A stretch of 64,000 bases of DNA. Source: CAYYYJ01 sp964631205 (lineage in GTDB: Archaea; Aenigmatarchaeota; Aenigmatarchaeia; QMZP01; JACQNV01). The stretch's first letter is position 1. Every line of letters begins with the position of its first letter. The position numbers were made by a program, and so were the translations under genes. The notes beneath the pieces were generated by a model. That model saw nothing but the letters and a program-made list of their open reading frames with translations, had not been told where the DNA came from and made no database searches. Below are positions 6,884-17,885 of this stretch, piece after piece. Location of the stretch: positions 36,453-100,452 of the forward strand of contig CAZVWU010000003.1 in NCBI GenBank assembly GCA_964631205.1, read 5' to 3'.

Positions 6884-7960
6884 CTAGGCTTTCCTCAGAT
6901 AAGGCCGCTTGTCGACAAGGACTGAAAGCAGGATAAGAAGACCTCCGAGAACAACATACATCAGGAAAGATGTGACTGCCAGAGCTGGTGTGACAATCAG
7001 GTCTGCTGCGCCAAACAGGACTAGGGAGACTGCGAACCCGAAGATTGGGACTGAGAGGATACGGCCTAGGTTTTTGGCTTTTTTGTAGGCGCTTCTTCCC
7101 AGCCATCCGACAACCACAGCTGCCCAGAAAATGAAGATTGTGGATGTTATAAAGGCTGCCGCAGCCTCAAAAACCCCCTTTTCCATAAATGGCTGTATGT
7201 ACACATAACCCCTGTAAAAGCCCAAAACGCCTATTACGCCACCAAGGATATACACAAAAAATAACGCGAACCGCCTCCTGGAAAGGGATGATTTCAGCTC
7301 ATCTGAAGCCCCTGTTATCTGCTTTTCCAGCTTCAGCCATTTGATCACAAGGAAAGCCCCGAGGAGCACAAGCACATACCTTATTCCTGCAATCCCGAAG
7401 ATCCCGATCAGTATCAGTATCAGGGCAGGCAGCCCGAAAATAAGGCTGCTGAACCTTGGGTTGTCAAGGGATTCGTCCAGAAAATCCTTTATTTTGAAAT
7501 AGCTTGACTCGAGCTGGTCTGCCTGCCTTACAATAATCCGCCTTATTGATTTTATTGGAATTTTATTTTGTATAAGGGGGATTGTATGCTCGTCATCGCT
7601 GCCGTCTGTGATCAAAACAACGCCTGTGGCTTTGTATTCCTTAAGGATGGAATCAAGCTGCCTCCCTATCTCAAATCCTGATTTAATCCCCCTATCCTTG
7701 TTGCCTGTTATTGCAGCTATTTCTATGCCTATTTTTTTATTCTCTGGTTTGCTTAACTCGTCAAATACGCGGACTGTTTCAAAAAGCGCGTTGAAATCCG
7801 TATCCTCTGGATCAGCCAATCCAAGCTTGTTTGCGGCCTTTAGGACGCTATCCCTTCCTATAATAGGCCCTTTAATGCCTGCTTTCTCGCCTAAATCATT
7901 GTCCCTATCGACAGACAGGACAAGCAGCTTCTCTTTTTTGCTTATGTTGGTTAGTTCCAT
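6884..7960 (-). CDS. DUF373 family membrane protein
   Basis: Matches the archaeal DUF373 family. An N-terminal soluble domain of about 160 residues begins LLVLSVDRDNDLGEKAGI and contains TGVVLITDGSDDEHTIPLI. It is followed by about six transmembrane helices (residues 172-350, for example LIFGLPALILILIGIFGI and AAFITSTIFIFWAAVVVGWL). Length (358 aa) is normal. The biochemical function of the family is unknown; the DxDND and DGSDDE clusters suggest a metal- or nucleotide-binding soluble domain. It is divergent from a small membrane-protein gene at 8017, with which it shares a 56-nt promoter region. Confidence 0.85.
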   Translation of the reverse strand: MELTNISKKEKLLVLSVDRDNDLGEKAGIKGPIIGRDSVLKAANKLGLADPEDTDFNALFETVRVFDELSKPENKKIGIEIAAITGNKDRGIKSGFEIGRQLDSILKEYKATGVVLITDGSDDEHTIPLIQNKIPIKSIRRIIVRQADQLESSYFKIKDFLDESLDNPRFSSLIFGLPALILILIGIFGIAGIRYVLVLLGAFLVIKWLKLEKQITGASDELKSSLSRRRFALFFVYILGGVIGVLGFYRGYVYIQPFMEKGVFEAAAAFITSTIFIFWAAVVVGWLGRSAYKKAKNLGRILSVPIFGFAVSLVLFGAADLIVTPALAVTSFLMYVVLGGLLILLSVLVDKRPYLRKA

Positions 7961-8016
7961 TATTTAAAGATACACTTAAGTTATATAAATATGCAGACAG
8001 CACAATTTACTTTTAT

Positions 8017-8226
8017 ATGCTCAGTTTCTGTATTCTGGTTTTGTTGATATTGGCTGCCTCTTTTGCTTTCAGCTTTCTGGCTGCAGGGCAGGAAAAATCC
8101 TATACAGAGCCTGTGGAAAGAAAAAACACGAGGATATACCCTTTTTATGAGTTGTGGGGGTATATCGGCACTGTTGTGGCGATCATTCTTGTTATTTCTA
8201 CTGTTGCATATAAGATTAAAAAATAA
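8017..8226 (+). CDS. Small two-helix membrane protein, 69 aa
   Basis: Two hydrophobic segments (residues 2-23, SFCILVLLILAASFAFSFL, and 47-66, YIGTVVAIILVISTVAYKI) flank a short polar loop. The first could act as a signal peptide. Both ends are short, so this is a simple hairpin or a secreted anchored peptide. TTATATAAAT at about 7979-7988 lies roughly 30 nt upstream of the ATG, consistent with a nearly leaderless message. The function is unknown. It may work with the divergent DUF373 membrane protein, but that is based on position only. Confidence 0.6.
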   Translation: MLSFCILVLLILAASFAFSFLAAGQEKSYTEPVERKNTRIYPFYELWGYIGTVVAIILVISTVAYKIKK

Positions 8227-8385
8227 TGCCAGAATTTAATTGGAGTAGGAAAGTTGTTTCAAAAAAATATTAGAACCTATAACTGGAATTGAAATTTTAA
8301 GAAAAGAAAGAAAAAGTTAAATTAGAATTTAATTGGACTTAAAAATCTGAGAGAAACAGAAACTTTAAAAAAGAAAAATTGAAAA

Positions 8386-8616
8386 TTATTTTCCAGCTAG
8401 CGATTTGTCTATTCCTGCAAGGGTGTCTGATATTTCTTTCACGTCTTTTGATGTGTCGACAACTGTTTTCTGCGCTTCTTCTGCGCTTTCTATTTTGGCT
8501 GGTGCAGCGCTTGGGCTTGCTGAGGTTTGATTCTGTGCAGGCTGCGCGCATCCTGAGACTACAACTACAGACAAGACCATTGCTAATATCGCAAAGGCTT
8601 TAATATTTATTTTCAT
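8386..8616 (-). CDS. Small lipoprotein, 76 aa
   Basis: A clear bacterial/archaeal-style lipoprotein signal: MKINIKAF, a hydrophobic core, then VVVSGC with the acceptor Cys at residue 23. A Ser/Ala/Pro-rich linker follows, and then a 35-residue amphipathic helix (IESAEEAQKTVVDTSKDVKE). AAAGGAG about 7 nt before the ATG supports the start. The gene begins 19 nt downstream of the giant surface-protein gene on the same strand, so the two are likely co-transcribed and the lipoprotein could tether or escort it. No family is recognised. Confidence 0.7.
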   Translation of the reverse strand: MKINIKAFAILAMVLSVVVVSGCAQPAQNQTSASPSAAPAKIESAEEAQKTVVDTSKDVKEISDTLAGIDKSLAGK

Positions 8617-8635
8617 AGAGACTCCTTTTTGTTAA

Positions 8636-11600
8636 TTAATGACCTCCTCCTGATGAGTGGTCTCCTGATGAAGGTGGATGGGATTCTGTTCCACTCGTGC
8701 TAGTTGTGGTAGTAGTCGTTGTAGTAGTAGTTGCTTGGGTTGTTGCAGGCTGTGTGCCAGTTGGTGCCGAGCCTAATGGGCCTGCTCCGCCTGGTGGGAC
8801 TCCAAATCCACCTGGTGGGGATTGTGCGAATCCTCCAGCAGCTGTTCGCTGTTTGGTTATATAATCCCTGCATGCAAGTGGGTCTGTTATTCCAGCCTGA
8901 GCACATTCTGGCGGTAATCCTGGGAACTGTCCGCCTGGGCCTCCTGGGAATCCTCCGCCGCCGCCTCCTGGTGGACCGAATCCGCCGCCTGGGAATTTGC
9001 CTTCAGCCAACATCTTTAATCCTATCTTGGCTTCTGGTGGCATGAATTTATCAAGTTTCTCTAAACATTTCTTTGCATTTTCCTGGCTCTGTCCGCATTT
9101 TTGGCCCATTTCATCCGGGCTGCTGACTCCGAACTCTTTCATCAGCTCCTGTATCTCTTTTGGCATTCCGAACTCGCCGGCTTCAACCTTGCCTTCAACA
9201 AGGGCTGTCAGATATTCTATTGCTTCTGGCGGCAATTTGTTTATCCCGTTTGGACCGAGGACGTCAAGGCACTTCTTTGCATTTTCCTTGCTTTGCGGAC
9301 ATACCCTCTGGAACTGCTCAGGGCTTCTTACTTTAAATTCATCCATGAGTTTTTTGACTGACCCTTCTGTTATTCCGCCGTCTTCTGTTCCGAAGAACTC
9401 ATGCTTTTTGAATTCGTCTACCATTGAACCTGTGCAGTAAGGCAGGATTTCTTCCGGACCATCCTCAAGATCTACTTTTGGATATACAGATCCTGGGACT
9501 TTGCATGACATCGAGAGGTCATTTTCATTTCCAGGTATTTTCCCTTTGGCCTCTGCCACGCATTCGTCCCCGATCTTTTCAAAGTGGACGTTTATGCTTG
9601 GGTCTGGTTTGAATGTTGTTTCAGCGCAGCGGTTGAATCTTTTTGCAAAGTCTTTTCCTGCATCATAGCCTGCGTCTTCAGATTCTTTTGCCTTTTTCTC
9701 ATCTATAACAACTTCTTCTGTTAGTCCAAGTTCAGACGGGTCTTCAGAGAGCATCACTTTTACTACATTCTTTAGCCTGACATCCTTAATTTTCCTGACC
9801 TCTAAGAGGAATTCTTTTACATCGTCTTTTGAGAGCTTATCGACATGCTCCCTTAGCTGGCTCTTTATGTCTTTGACATCTTCTTTTGCTGATTTCAGCA
9901 AGTCTGCAACAAGCTCATACCTTCTGACTTCTATTTTAAATTGCTCTTTTTCATCTCTAGTTTTTGCTTTCTTTTCATCTACTGCTAGCTGCAAACCTGT
10001 GACACCAATTGCCTTCTCACCTGCTCTCTCCCTCCAATAATTTGCTATGCCATGCATTTTTACAACTACTTGGTCTAGGGCGACCTCCAGTTCTGCCAGT
10101 TTTGTTGCAATTTCCAATAATTCACCTACATCCGGGACATCTGTTGCCTCGTCTGGGGCAATAAACACGTCATCATCATCTGCTTCCCTTACGCAGTCAA
10201 CAAAGCCTTCGAGTTTGACTATCTCCCCGCCCTCTGCTGCGCAAGCCTGATAGGCTTCTTTTGGGATCTCTTTGAAATTCTCTAAATCGTCATATTTCTC
10301 GTCAAATCTCTCATTTCTATGATAATTTAATGAACCTTTGGGCACGCATTTTGCTGCTGGGCAGCCGCCTTCAAAGTCTATTATGCCTTCTTGTCCGCTC
10401 TTCTTGCATTTTTTAATGATTGCGTCATTTTCCTCATCACTTGAACAGCCGGCTCCCCGTGACTGGAAGAACCCGAATCCATGGCCCTCACCTTCGCCTG
10501 GGAATCCGCCGCCTGGCCCGCCTCTAAATCCTCCTTTGTGGCGGCCGTATTCACAAACTGTTATTGGGCATCCCCTTGGGTCAGAACTCCCTTTAGGCTG
10601 GCCGCCGTCTCCTAGACATTCTATTACTATATCATTTTTGAATCCTGCGTCATCTTCTGCGCAGTTTTGCTTTTCAGCTTCGCATGTATACCTGTATCCG
10701 CCGTATGCATCTGGAATAGCCCTACAGCCTGGCGGGATGTTTTTTGGCTCCTCGCCAACTCTGCCGTGCCTGCCTCCTTCTGGTTTGGTGCATTCATTCT
10801 TGAAATGGTCAAAGTATTCGCCTTGTCCGCATCCCTTTTCCGCATTGAAATCCCTCTTGCAGTATGAATTCCCGTCCTCATTTACAAGGAATTCACCGGG
10901 GCCGCATTTTTGTCCTCCTTCCTGGAAATCAACGCATTTGCCGTCTTTGTTGTACTGCCCATATGGGCATCTCGTATCTGGTTCGAAGTGCGGTTCGCCT
11001 CCTGGTGACGGCACGCATTTTTGCTGGCCATAATCATAATATTCATTAGATCCGCACTGCTGGGGTGATGGCTGCGCTTGCGGGGAATAGGTGGATGTTA
11101 CGCATGCATTTTTGGCATAATCCCAGTATTGGCCTGAAGGGCACTGCTGGGGTGATGGATAAGGGGACTGTGTGCTTGTTGAAGTTACGCAGGCATTTTT
11201 AGAAGTGTCCCAGTATTGGCCTGAAGGACAAGTATGACCGCCTGTATCTGGCACTACTACGCATTTGGTGCCATCCCAGTATTGGCCTTGAGGGCAGGTT
11301 GTTGTGGTGGTTGAAGTGGCTGTTGGTGTTGGAGAAGTCGTTGTTGTTGTGGTTGAATCAGGGACGCAGGCGCCATTCTCAAGGTGCTGGCCTGAAGGGC
11401 AGGTTGTTGTGGTGGTTGAAGTGGCTGTTGGTGTTGGAGAAGTCGTTGTTNNNNNNNNNNNNNNNNNNNNNNNNNNNNNNNNNNNNNNNNNNNNNNNNNN
11501 NNNNNNNNNNNNNNNNNNNNNNNNNNNNNNNNNNNNNNNNNNNNNNNNNNCCACCACCAGATGCTGGCGGGGTTGTAGCAGTAGGTGTTGGGGTAGGTGT

Positions 11601-14600
11601 TGGGGTAGGTGTTGGGGTAGGTGTTGGGGAAGGAGCTGGTGAAGGCAGGGTTGAGGTTACAGATGTTGTGACTACAAACACAGAGAACCCAGTTGTTGTT
11701 GCAGAAAATTCAATTGAGCCATCAGATAAGGGGGCTGACGCTGTTGTTGGAAGCTCTTCCCATGCGCCGTTTACAAACCTTGCCAAAACTATTTTTGATG
11801 GGTCAGTTGAACCTAGCTCTGTTTTTGTCAGAGTGAATTTTATTGTTGCCCTGGTTATTAGAGGTGATAGGATCGCAGAAGGCGATAACTGGATTATTTT
11901 GGTGAGCGGCTGTTCAACAAGAGGGAGGGTTGTTAATTTTTGGCTTTTCTCGTCCTCTACAGGTATTTTGTCAAGGGCTTTAATTTCTAGGGTTGCAGCT
12001 GCTTTTGGAACAGGCCCTGAGACTTCTATTGATATTTTTGTTACAGCTGCTTTGGCTGCTACATCTGGCGGGACAGTTATGTCTATCGGCGCCGCTGTTG
12101 TGCCATCTTCTGAAGATTCTATGCTTGATTTGGCAAGCTCTGTTGTAGCAGCTGTGGGCTCTGAGAAATCTTTTGTGTATATATTATACAGGGCTTCAAT
12201 CATAGCATCTGAAAGAACCCCTTTATAGAGCCTTACTTCATCTATCAGGCCTTTCAGTTTGTTTGTTGTCCCTCCCCCTCCGCCAATTACAATATTCGTG
12301 CTAAAGAGGTTCATAGAGGCTGATGCTGTTATATCTTTCAGCGAACCGTCAACATAAATTTTCAGCTCCTTTGTTGCAGAGTCGAAAGTCCCCACCAGCA
12401 AGTGCCAATTCCCATCAGAGACTGAACCCCCTGAGACTTGGTATATTGTGCCCTGCCTTGACTGGACTATGAATTTTGCAACCCCTTTATCTATTGCCAG
12501 AGCATAATCAAGGCGCTCGTCTGTGACCTGAAGGGTTGCGCCCCTGCTGACAACCCCCCTCATAGAGCCCGTGTCTCTAGTCTGGACCCATGCTGAAATT
12601 GTCAGGTCTGTTGGGTTCAGTTCTGTGTCGCCGGAAATAGAAACCAGCCCATTAGACCCGTCGAAGCTCAGGCCATCATCAAACTTGCCTATAATCCATG
12701 AAGGTGTTATTTCCGAACCATCCTTGCTTATAGTCAGGTGTTTGTTGCCTGTTGAATGATCTTTTACTTCAATCCCAGTCCCTTCATCCGCTTTCCAAAG
12801 CGCAAGGAGCTTAACTGGAATTTCTGGTGGTGGGGTTGTACTGGGTGTTGGGGATGCAGAGTCTGAAGGCGTTACAGATGGGGATACTATTCCAAGACAT
12901 TTACCTGAACATAAAGCCGCCACGTCCTGATCAGCCAGCCCATAATTATATATCTGGACATCGTCAATAATGCCATCAAAATTTGTCGCGCCTGCCACCT
13001 CACCGCTTCCTATGTATATTGGTTTTTCGCTTGTCCCAATCGGGCCAGTGAATGGAACAGAAGCCTCAAAGCGGCCGTTTATGTAAATGTTTATGATCTG
13101 GCCGTCCCACACGCCTGTGACAAGAGTCCATGCGTTCAGGGGGATTTCTGTTGCTGAAGTTACAGCTGCGAGGCTTCCCTGATGCCCTTTGGATAAAGCA
13201 AAATTCACTTTTTTGTTGTCCCTGTCAAAATTAAGGCTGTAAAGCACTGGAGGATCTAATGCTAATGCAGGTTTTACCAATATTGTTTTGAAGGGGGCTC
13301 CATCCCTTGTCCTGAGGTTTACCCACGCAGAAACAGTGAGTTCCTTATCTATCAGCCCTATATTTAACTGGGTATCGTCTTGTATCTGCAAGGAATCGTC
13401 CAGCCCATCAAATTTAACTGCCTGGCCAAAAACCCCTTGGCCGGATATTTTGGCTGGAGCATCAGCAGTCAATGTTGGTAAATCACCATCATGCATGACA
13501 GCGCTGCTGCCCCCTACAGTATCATGAACTTCAACAAGACCCAGAATAGGATTTGTAACAATAGTGTCTGCCTCAAATGTCCAGTGGGCAAGTTTTGCAG
13601 GAGGCGGTAGGCATCTCCCCTCGCCGCAGCCGCCAAGGCAAACAGATAAAACCTTTTGCATGGAGTAATCTGACCCGCAGACATATTCAACAAGCTTCCC
13701 TGTTTCTAGCCCTGCAGTGCCGCAGTAATCAACAGCTTCGCCAACTAAAACAGGATCCAAGCCCCTGACTGTCCCTTTAATATCAAAATTTTCACCCAAA
13801 TCAGAATCTGTGCAGGCTTTTGTTGCAATAACAAATAACCCGAGCTCTGGAGGGACTATAGACACGAAAACTCTTGACCCGTCAGCCAGCACTTCACCTT
13901 CTCCTGTTGGGAATTCTTCCCATCCATTATTTGGCAGGGCAGCAGCAACAAATCTTCCCAAAACTACTGTTGAGGGGTCAGCTAGGCCTAATTCATCTGC
14001 CGTGAGTTTGAACGTCACCTGGATTTGTGTAATCTTCCCTGCCAACCCTGCTGATGGAACTAGTTTTAAAATTTTAAATTCAGACTGCTCTGGAGAAGGG
14101 AATGCTGGTATCGGCTGGATTTCTTGCGTGACCTCTATCCTCGCATCTGCTGCCGCAATATCTGAAGATGTTGTTATCCACGCATCTATAATCCCTGTCT
14201 GCGAAGGCTGACCAGAAAGGATTGACAATGTTTCTGGCGTATCTGCCGCTATATCAAATCCAGTCTCCAAAACATCTTTTGGTGTTGGCGGAGGCTGGAC
14301 TACTGGCAGCGATTCAACTGTTATATCTGCCCCACTGAACTGGCCATTTGCAGTCCTCAATCCAGTGACTGTGATTTTGAACCCATAAGCTGGATATTCT
14401 ATAGTTTGGACTGGTGTGAATGATCTTGCTGGCTCAAGCAGCCTGTCAGTACTGTCTTTTATAGTAATGTAGGTAAATGCACCACTTGCATAGGATGCAT
14501 AAATTTTATAGTTCCCAAAGATGACAGGATTTGTCGGGGTTGCGGTGCCTGAGACTGTTGTTGGTGCTGGAGAAGGGGACGAGGAAAGAGGAGTCGCCGC

Positions 14601-15779
14601 CGCGTCGCTTCTTAAACTTTCGCCTACTGAGTTAACTGCACTGACTGCATAGAAATATTGCTGGCCGTTTGTGAGGCCTGTATCTGTGAATGTTAGGACA
14701 TTGCCGGGTGTTGCCACCAAAACTTTGGTAGCTGAACTTGTGCCCCTGTATATTTTGTAATTTGTTATTGCCGCCCCGCCTGTGTTTGAAGGGGCCATCC
14801 ATAGCAGGTTCACCTGCCCATTGCCTGGAGTTGCTGCAAGGTTCTGGGGTGCTGATGGGACCGTTGGTGTTGTTGAGGCAACAGGATTGGCTTCGACTGT
14901 TATCAAGGCTCCTGTGAATACATTGTTTGAAAATAGGTTTTGTGTAACAGTGAGTTTGAACCCAAATGTGACATAATTAAGTTGTCCGCTTTGAGAGCTT
15001 ATAATATCCCTTGCAAGTTCTCTATCGCTGAAATCCTTGACTATTATTGTTGTCCATAAGGGACCATTAACTCCTGCATCTGCTGCATAGATTTTATAGC
15101 TTCCAAAAATTACCGGGGTTGTTGGCGTTGCGGTGCCTGTGACTAATGTGTTGGTTGCGCCGGAAGATGGGCAGCCGCCGGGATAGTATTTTGCTGTCGC
15201 TGATGTTGAGCCGCAGCAGTAGCCGCTGTTATAGGTAAAACCTTCACAGAGGCAGCTTGAAGGAGAAGGATAATTAAAGACTACATTTAGGGGGCAGGCG
15301 GTGGTGGTAGTGGTTGTGGTAGAGTCTAGCACGCAGACACTGTTGTAGAAATGCTGGCCTGCTGGACATTCTGTTACATCAAGGCCTACTCGAAATTCTG
15401 TTCCTCCAAAATTGTTGGGAAAATAACCCATTGATTGCACAACAACTTTATAGCCATAAGGCTCGAAGGAAGTAAACGGGTTTACCAGATTTGCAGTAAA
15501 AGGGCCCAGTTGCAGTACTCCGCCAGTAGGCCTCTGATCGAGAGTGAGATATAAATAAGCGCATGCATTGTTGGGATCGTAAGGAGTGCAAGGGGACGCA
15601 GAAATTGCTGCTGTATATGGTGTATAATCTACAATTGTTGATGCTCCGGCTGTTAGTGTGTACAGAGCATTCCCTGAAAGCTGCAAATTCGCAAAATTAG
15701 CCACTGCAACAACAGCAACTACTACTGCGAGAATCCCTGCGGCTACACCTGCCTGTCCCTTGAGTGCTGGAAATTTCAT
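8636..15779 (-). CDS. Giant secreted multidomain protein with LamG, FN3 and Cys-rich repeats (assembly gap inside)
   Basis: One gene of at least 2347 codons interrupted by the N block at 11451-11550. The two flanking parts fall into one frame only if the true gap is a multiple of three, so 100 is a placeholder. The N-terminus MKFPALKG then QAGVAAGILAVVVAVVAV resembles a pilin-type (class III) signal and is nearly identical to that of the giant protein at 22777. Domains in order: two beta modules with FGSYKIY/FGNYKIY (about residues 215-290 and 405-490), one fibronectin III (about 300-396), two LamG/concanavalin-like domains (about 726-956 and 990-1203), a Pro/Thr linker, and, after the gap, about eight short Cys repeats of the CPSGQYWD type. 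A long charged helical region and a Gly/Pro/Thr-rich tail follow. Probably a cell-surface adhesin; the ligand is unknown. Confidence 0.8.
11292..11450 (-). repeat. 105-bp tandem repeat at the edge of the assembly gap
   Basis: GGGCAGGTTGTTGTGGTGG occurs at 11292 and again at 11397, giving a 105-bp (35-codon) unit that encodes one Cys-rich module plus its Ser/Thr linker. The second unit runs into the N block. More copies almost certainly fill the gap, which explains why assembly failed here and why the missing length should be a multiple of three. Confidence 0.8.
11451..11550. other. Assembly gap of 100 N
   Basis: Exactly 100 N, a standard scaffolding placeholder, inside the giant surface-protein gene. 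The coding frame does not continue across 100 bases but does continue if the gap is a multiple of three. Confidence 0.99.
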
Positions 15780-15988
15780 CTTGCATTATGTTTGTGTTTA
15801 TCGCATTAAATAAGGTTAATATAAAATGCAAGGTGATCAAAGCCTTCGTCGATATCCTATAACTCTTTCGCAAGCTATTTAAATCCAAAAAAAGGAGTTT
15901 ATAGGAGTAGTTTTATATATACGATTATTATTTTTTAATATGTTAACATGAAACACCTTCAGACAAAATATACAAAGGATGTGTTTTT

Positions 15989-17818
15989 ATGTATCTCGGG
16001 TTGGATATGGAAATCTCAGAAAAGGTCTTAAATGATTTCAGCTGGAAGATTGCAGGCGTGGCTGGGGATGGGATCCTGAATGCCGGGCTCATGCTTGCCA
16101 AGTGCGCTGCAAAGGGCGGGCTCTGGTCTTTTGCGTCTGCTGAATACCCGTCCCTTATAAGGGGCGGCCATAATCATCTGGACGTCAGGATATCGGAAAG
16201 GCAGCTGCTCACGCATACGTCTAAACTAAATCTGTTGGTTGCCCTCAATCAGGAATCTGTTGACAAGCACGCAAAAAAATTAACTTCAGGGGGAGGGATT
16301 ATTTTTGATGGGGATAACCTGAAACTGGATCAGCGGATGAGGAAGGATGTCAATCTGTATCCTGTCCCTCTGCTGAAAATAGCTAATGGGCTTGGGAATA
16401 AAATATTCAGGAATGTTGTTGCAATGGGGGCGACTCTGGCGCTTGCTGACTTTGACCTGGAATTATTTAATTCTGTGATCAGGGATAATTTTGGCAGGAA
16501 AAAGGGGTCTGAGATTGCAGAGGCGAATATCAAGGCGCTGAAAGCAGGCTATGATTATGTGAAATCTAATTTCGCTGACAATTTCAAATACAAATTAAAG
16601 CCTGCTGGAAAAGGGAACAGGCTGTTCATGTCAGGGAATGAGGCCATTTCAGCAGGGGCAATAAAAGCTGGCTGCAAGTTTTTCGCGGCTTACCCCATGA
16701 CGCCGGCATCTTCCATTTTGCATACAATGGCCGCGTTTGAAAAGGATTATAATATTGTTGTAAAGCATACGGAAGATGAAATCGCCGCGATGAATATGGC
16801 AATAGGCGCGAATTTTGCAGGCGTGCGGGGGATGACAGCCACTTCAGGCGGCGGGTTTGCCTTGATGACAGAGGCTTTTGGGCTCGCTGCGCAGACAGAA
16901 ACCCCGCTGGTTGTTGTGAATGCCATGAGACCTGGGCCTGCGACAGGGATGGCTACACATTCTGGACAGGGAGATTTAAGATTTATCCTGCACGCTGCGC
17001 CAGATGATTTTCCAAGGATTGTTTTGGCTCCGGGGACAACAGAAGAATGCTATTACCTTACATTTTACGCCTTCAACCTCGCGGAAAAATACCAGCTGCC
17101 TGTGGTTGTGCTCACGGACAAATATCTAGGGGAAAGCTATTCCACAATGGAAAAGTTTGAGGCGAATTTAAAAGTTGACAGGGGCCTTTTAGCAAATGAT
17201 GGGCAATTGAAGGAATTATCCAATAACGGAGGATACCTGAGGTACAGGATTACAGATACAGGAGTTTCTCTAAGAGCAAGACCCGGGCAGGCAGGCGGCG
17301 AGCATGTTGCCTCAAGCTATGAGCATGATGAGGAAGGGTATGAGCGCGAGGAGGAAGATAACAAAAATAAAATGGCTGCCAAAAGGTTCAGGAAGCTGGA
17401 GGAGGCGGCAAAGGAAATCCCGGACCCTGTTTTGATTGGTCCTGAGGATGCAGAGCTGACTATAGTCGGCTGGGGATCCACTAAAGGCCCTATCCTGGAG
17501 GCGATGAAGCTCATGAAAAAAGAAGGGGCTAAAATAAATTATTTGCAGATAGTTTTTGTTTCGCCGTTCCCTGAAAAATTTGTTGAAGCAGTTTTGGGAA
17601 AATCAAAAAATATTGCCATAGTTGAAAACAACCAGACAGCGCAGATGGCTTCTGTCATCAGGGAGCACACAGGGATAAAGATTGAAAATAAAATTTTGAA
17701 ATTTGACGGCAGGCCGTTTTCTCCTGAGGAGCTTTATTCCAGGTTTAAAGAGATTATTTTAAAGGGTGAGATCTCAAAGGAATTTTCCGGGAATAATCTG
17801 CTGGAGGTCAAGACTTGA
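15989..17818 (+). CDS. 2-oxoacid:ferredoxin oxidoreductase, fused gamma-alpha subunit
   Basis: Oxidises a 2-oxoacid (pyruvate, 2-oxoglutarate or a branched-chain analogue) to acyl-CoA, passing electrons to ferredoxin. Residues 18-190 form the gamma domain (WKIAGVAGDGILNAGLMLAK, RGGHNH). The alpha domain follows, with the YPMTPAS signature near residue 234 and EDEIAAMNMAIGA downstream. The gamma-alpha fusion is the KorA-like arrangement of archaea and many bacteria. The substrate cannot be fixed by eye. A charged insert around residues 440-475 (EEGYEREEEDNKNK) is unusual. AAAGGATG 8 nt upstream supports ATG 15989. The beta subunit gene follows 67 nt downstream. Confidence 0.9.
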   Translation: MYLGLDMEISEKVLNDFSWKIAGVAGDGILNAGLMLAKCAAKGGLWSFASAEYPSLIRGGHNHLDVRISERQLLTHTSKLNLLVALNQESVDKHAKKLTSGGGIIFDGDNLKLDQRMRKDVNLYPVPLLKIANGLGNKIFRNVVAMGATLALADFDLELFNSVIRDNFGRKKGSEIAEANIKALKAGYDYVKSNFADNFKYKLKPAGKGNRLFMSGNEAISAGAIKAGCKFFAAYPMTPASSILHTMAAFEKDYNIVVKHTEDEIAAMNMAIGANFAGVRGMTATSGGGFALMTEAFGLAAQTETPLVVVNAMRPGPATGMATHSGQGDLRFILHAAPDDFPRIVLAPGTTEECYYLTFYAFNLAEKYQLPVVVLTDKYLGESYSTMEKFEANLKVDRGLLANDGQLKELSNNGGYLRYRITDTGVSLRARPGQAGGEHVASSYEHDEEGYEREEEDNKNKMAAKRFRKLEEAAKEIPDPVLIGPEDAELTIVGWGSTKGPILEAMKLMKKEGAKINYLQIVFVSPFPEKFVEAVLGKSKNIAIVENNQTAQMASVIREHTGIKIENKILKFDGRPFSPEELYSRFKEIILKGEISKEFSGNNLLEVKT

Positions 17819-17885
17819 ATATGGAAAATAAAAAAGAAAGGTTTATACTGGCAAAGAATTTCAAAAACTTAATGGAGGTAAAAAT

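Noticed and set aside
8227..8340. AATTTAATTGGA occurs at 8235 and 8329 and a similar string at 3378, considered as CRISPR or att repeats
   Set aside because: Only two or three short copies with irregular spacing and no unique spacers; too little to call an array.
10338..11033. 231-codon plus-strand frame inside the giant surface-protein gene
   Set aside because: It is the shadow of the Cys/Gly/Pro-rich coding strand, with low-complexity Pro/Ser composition and no start signal.
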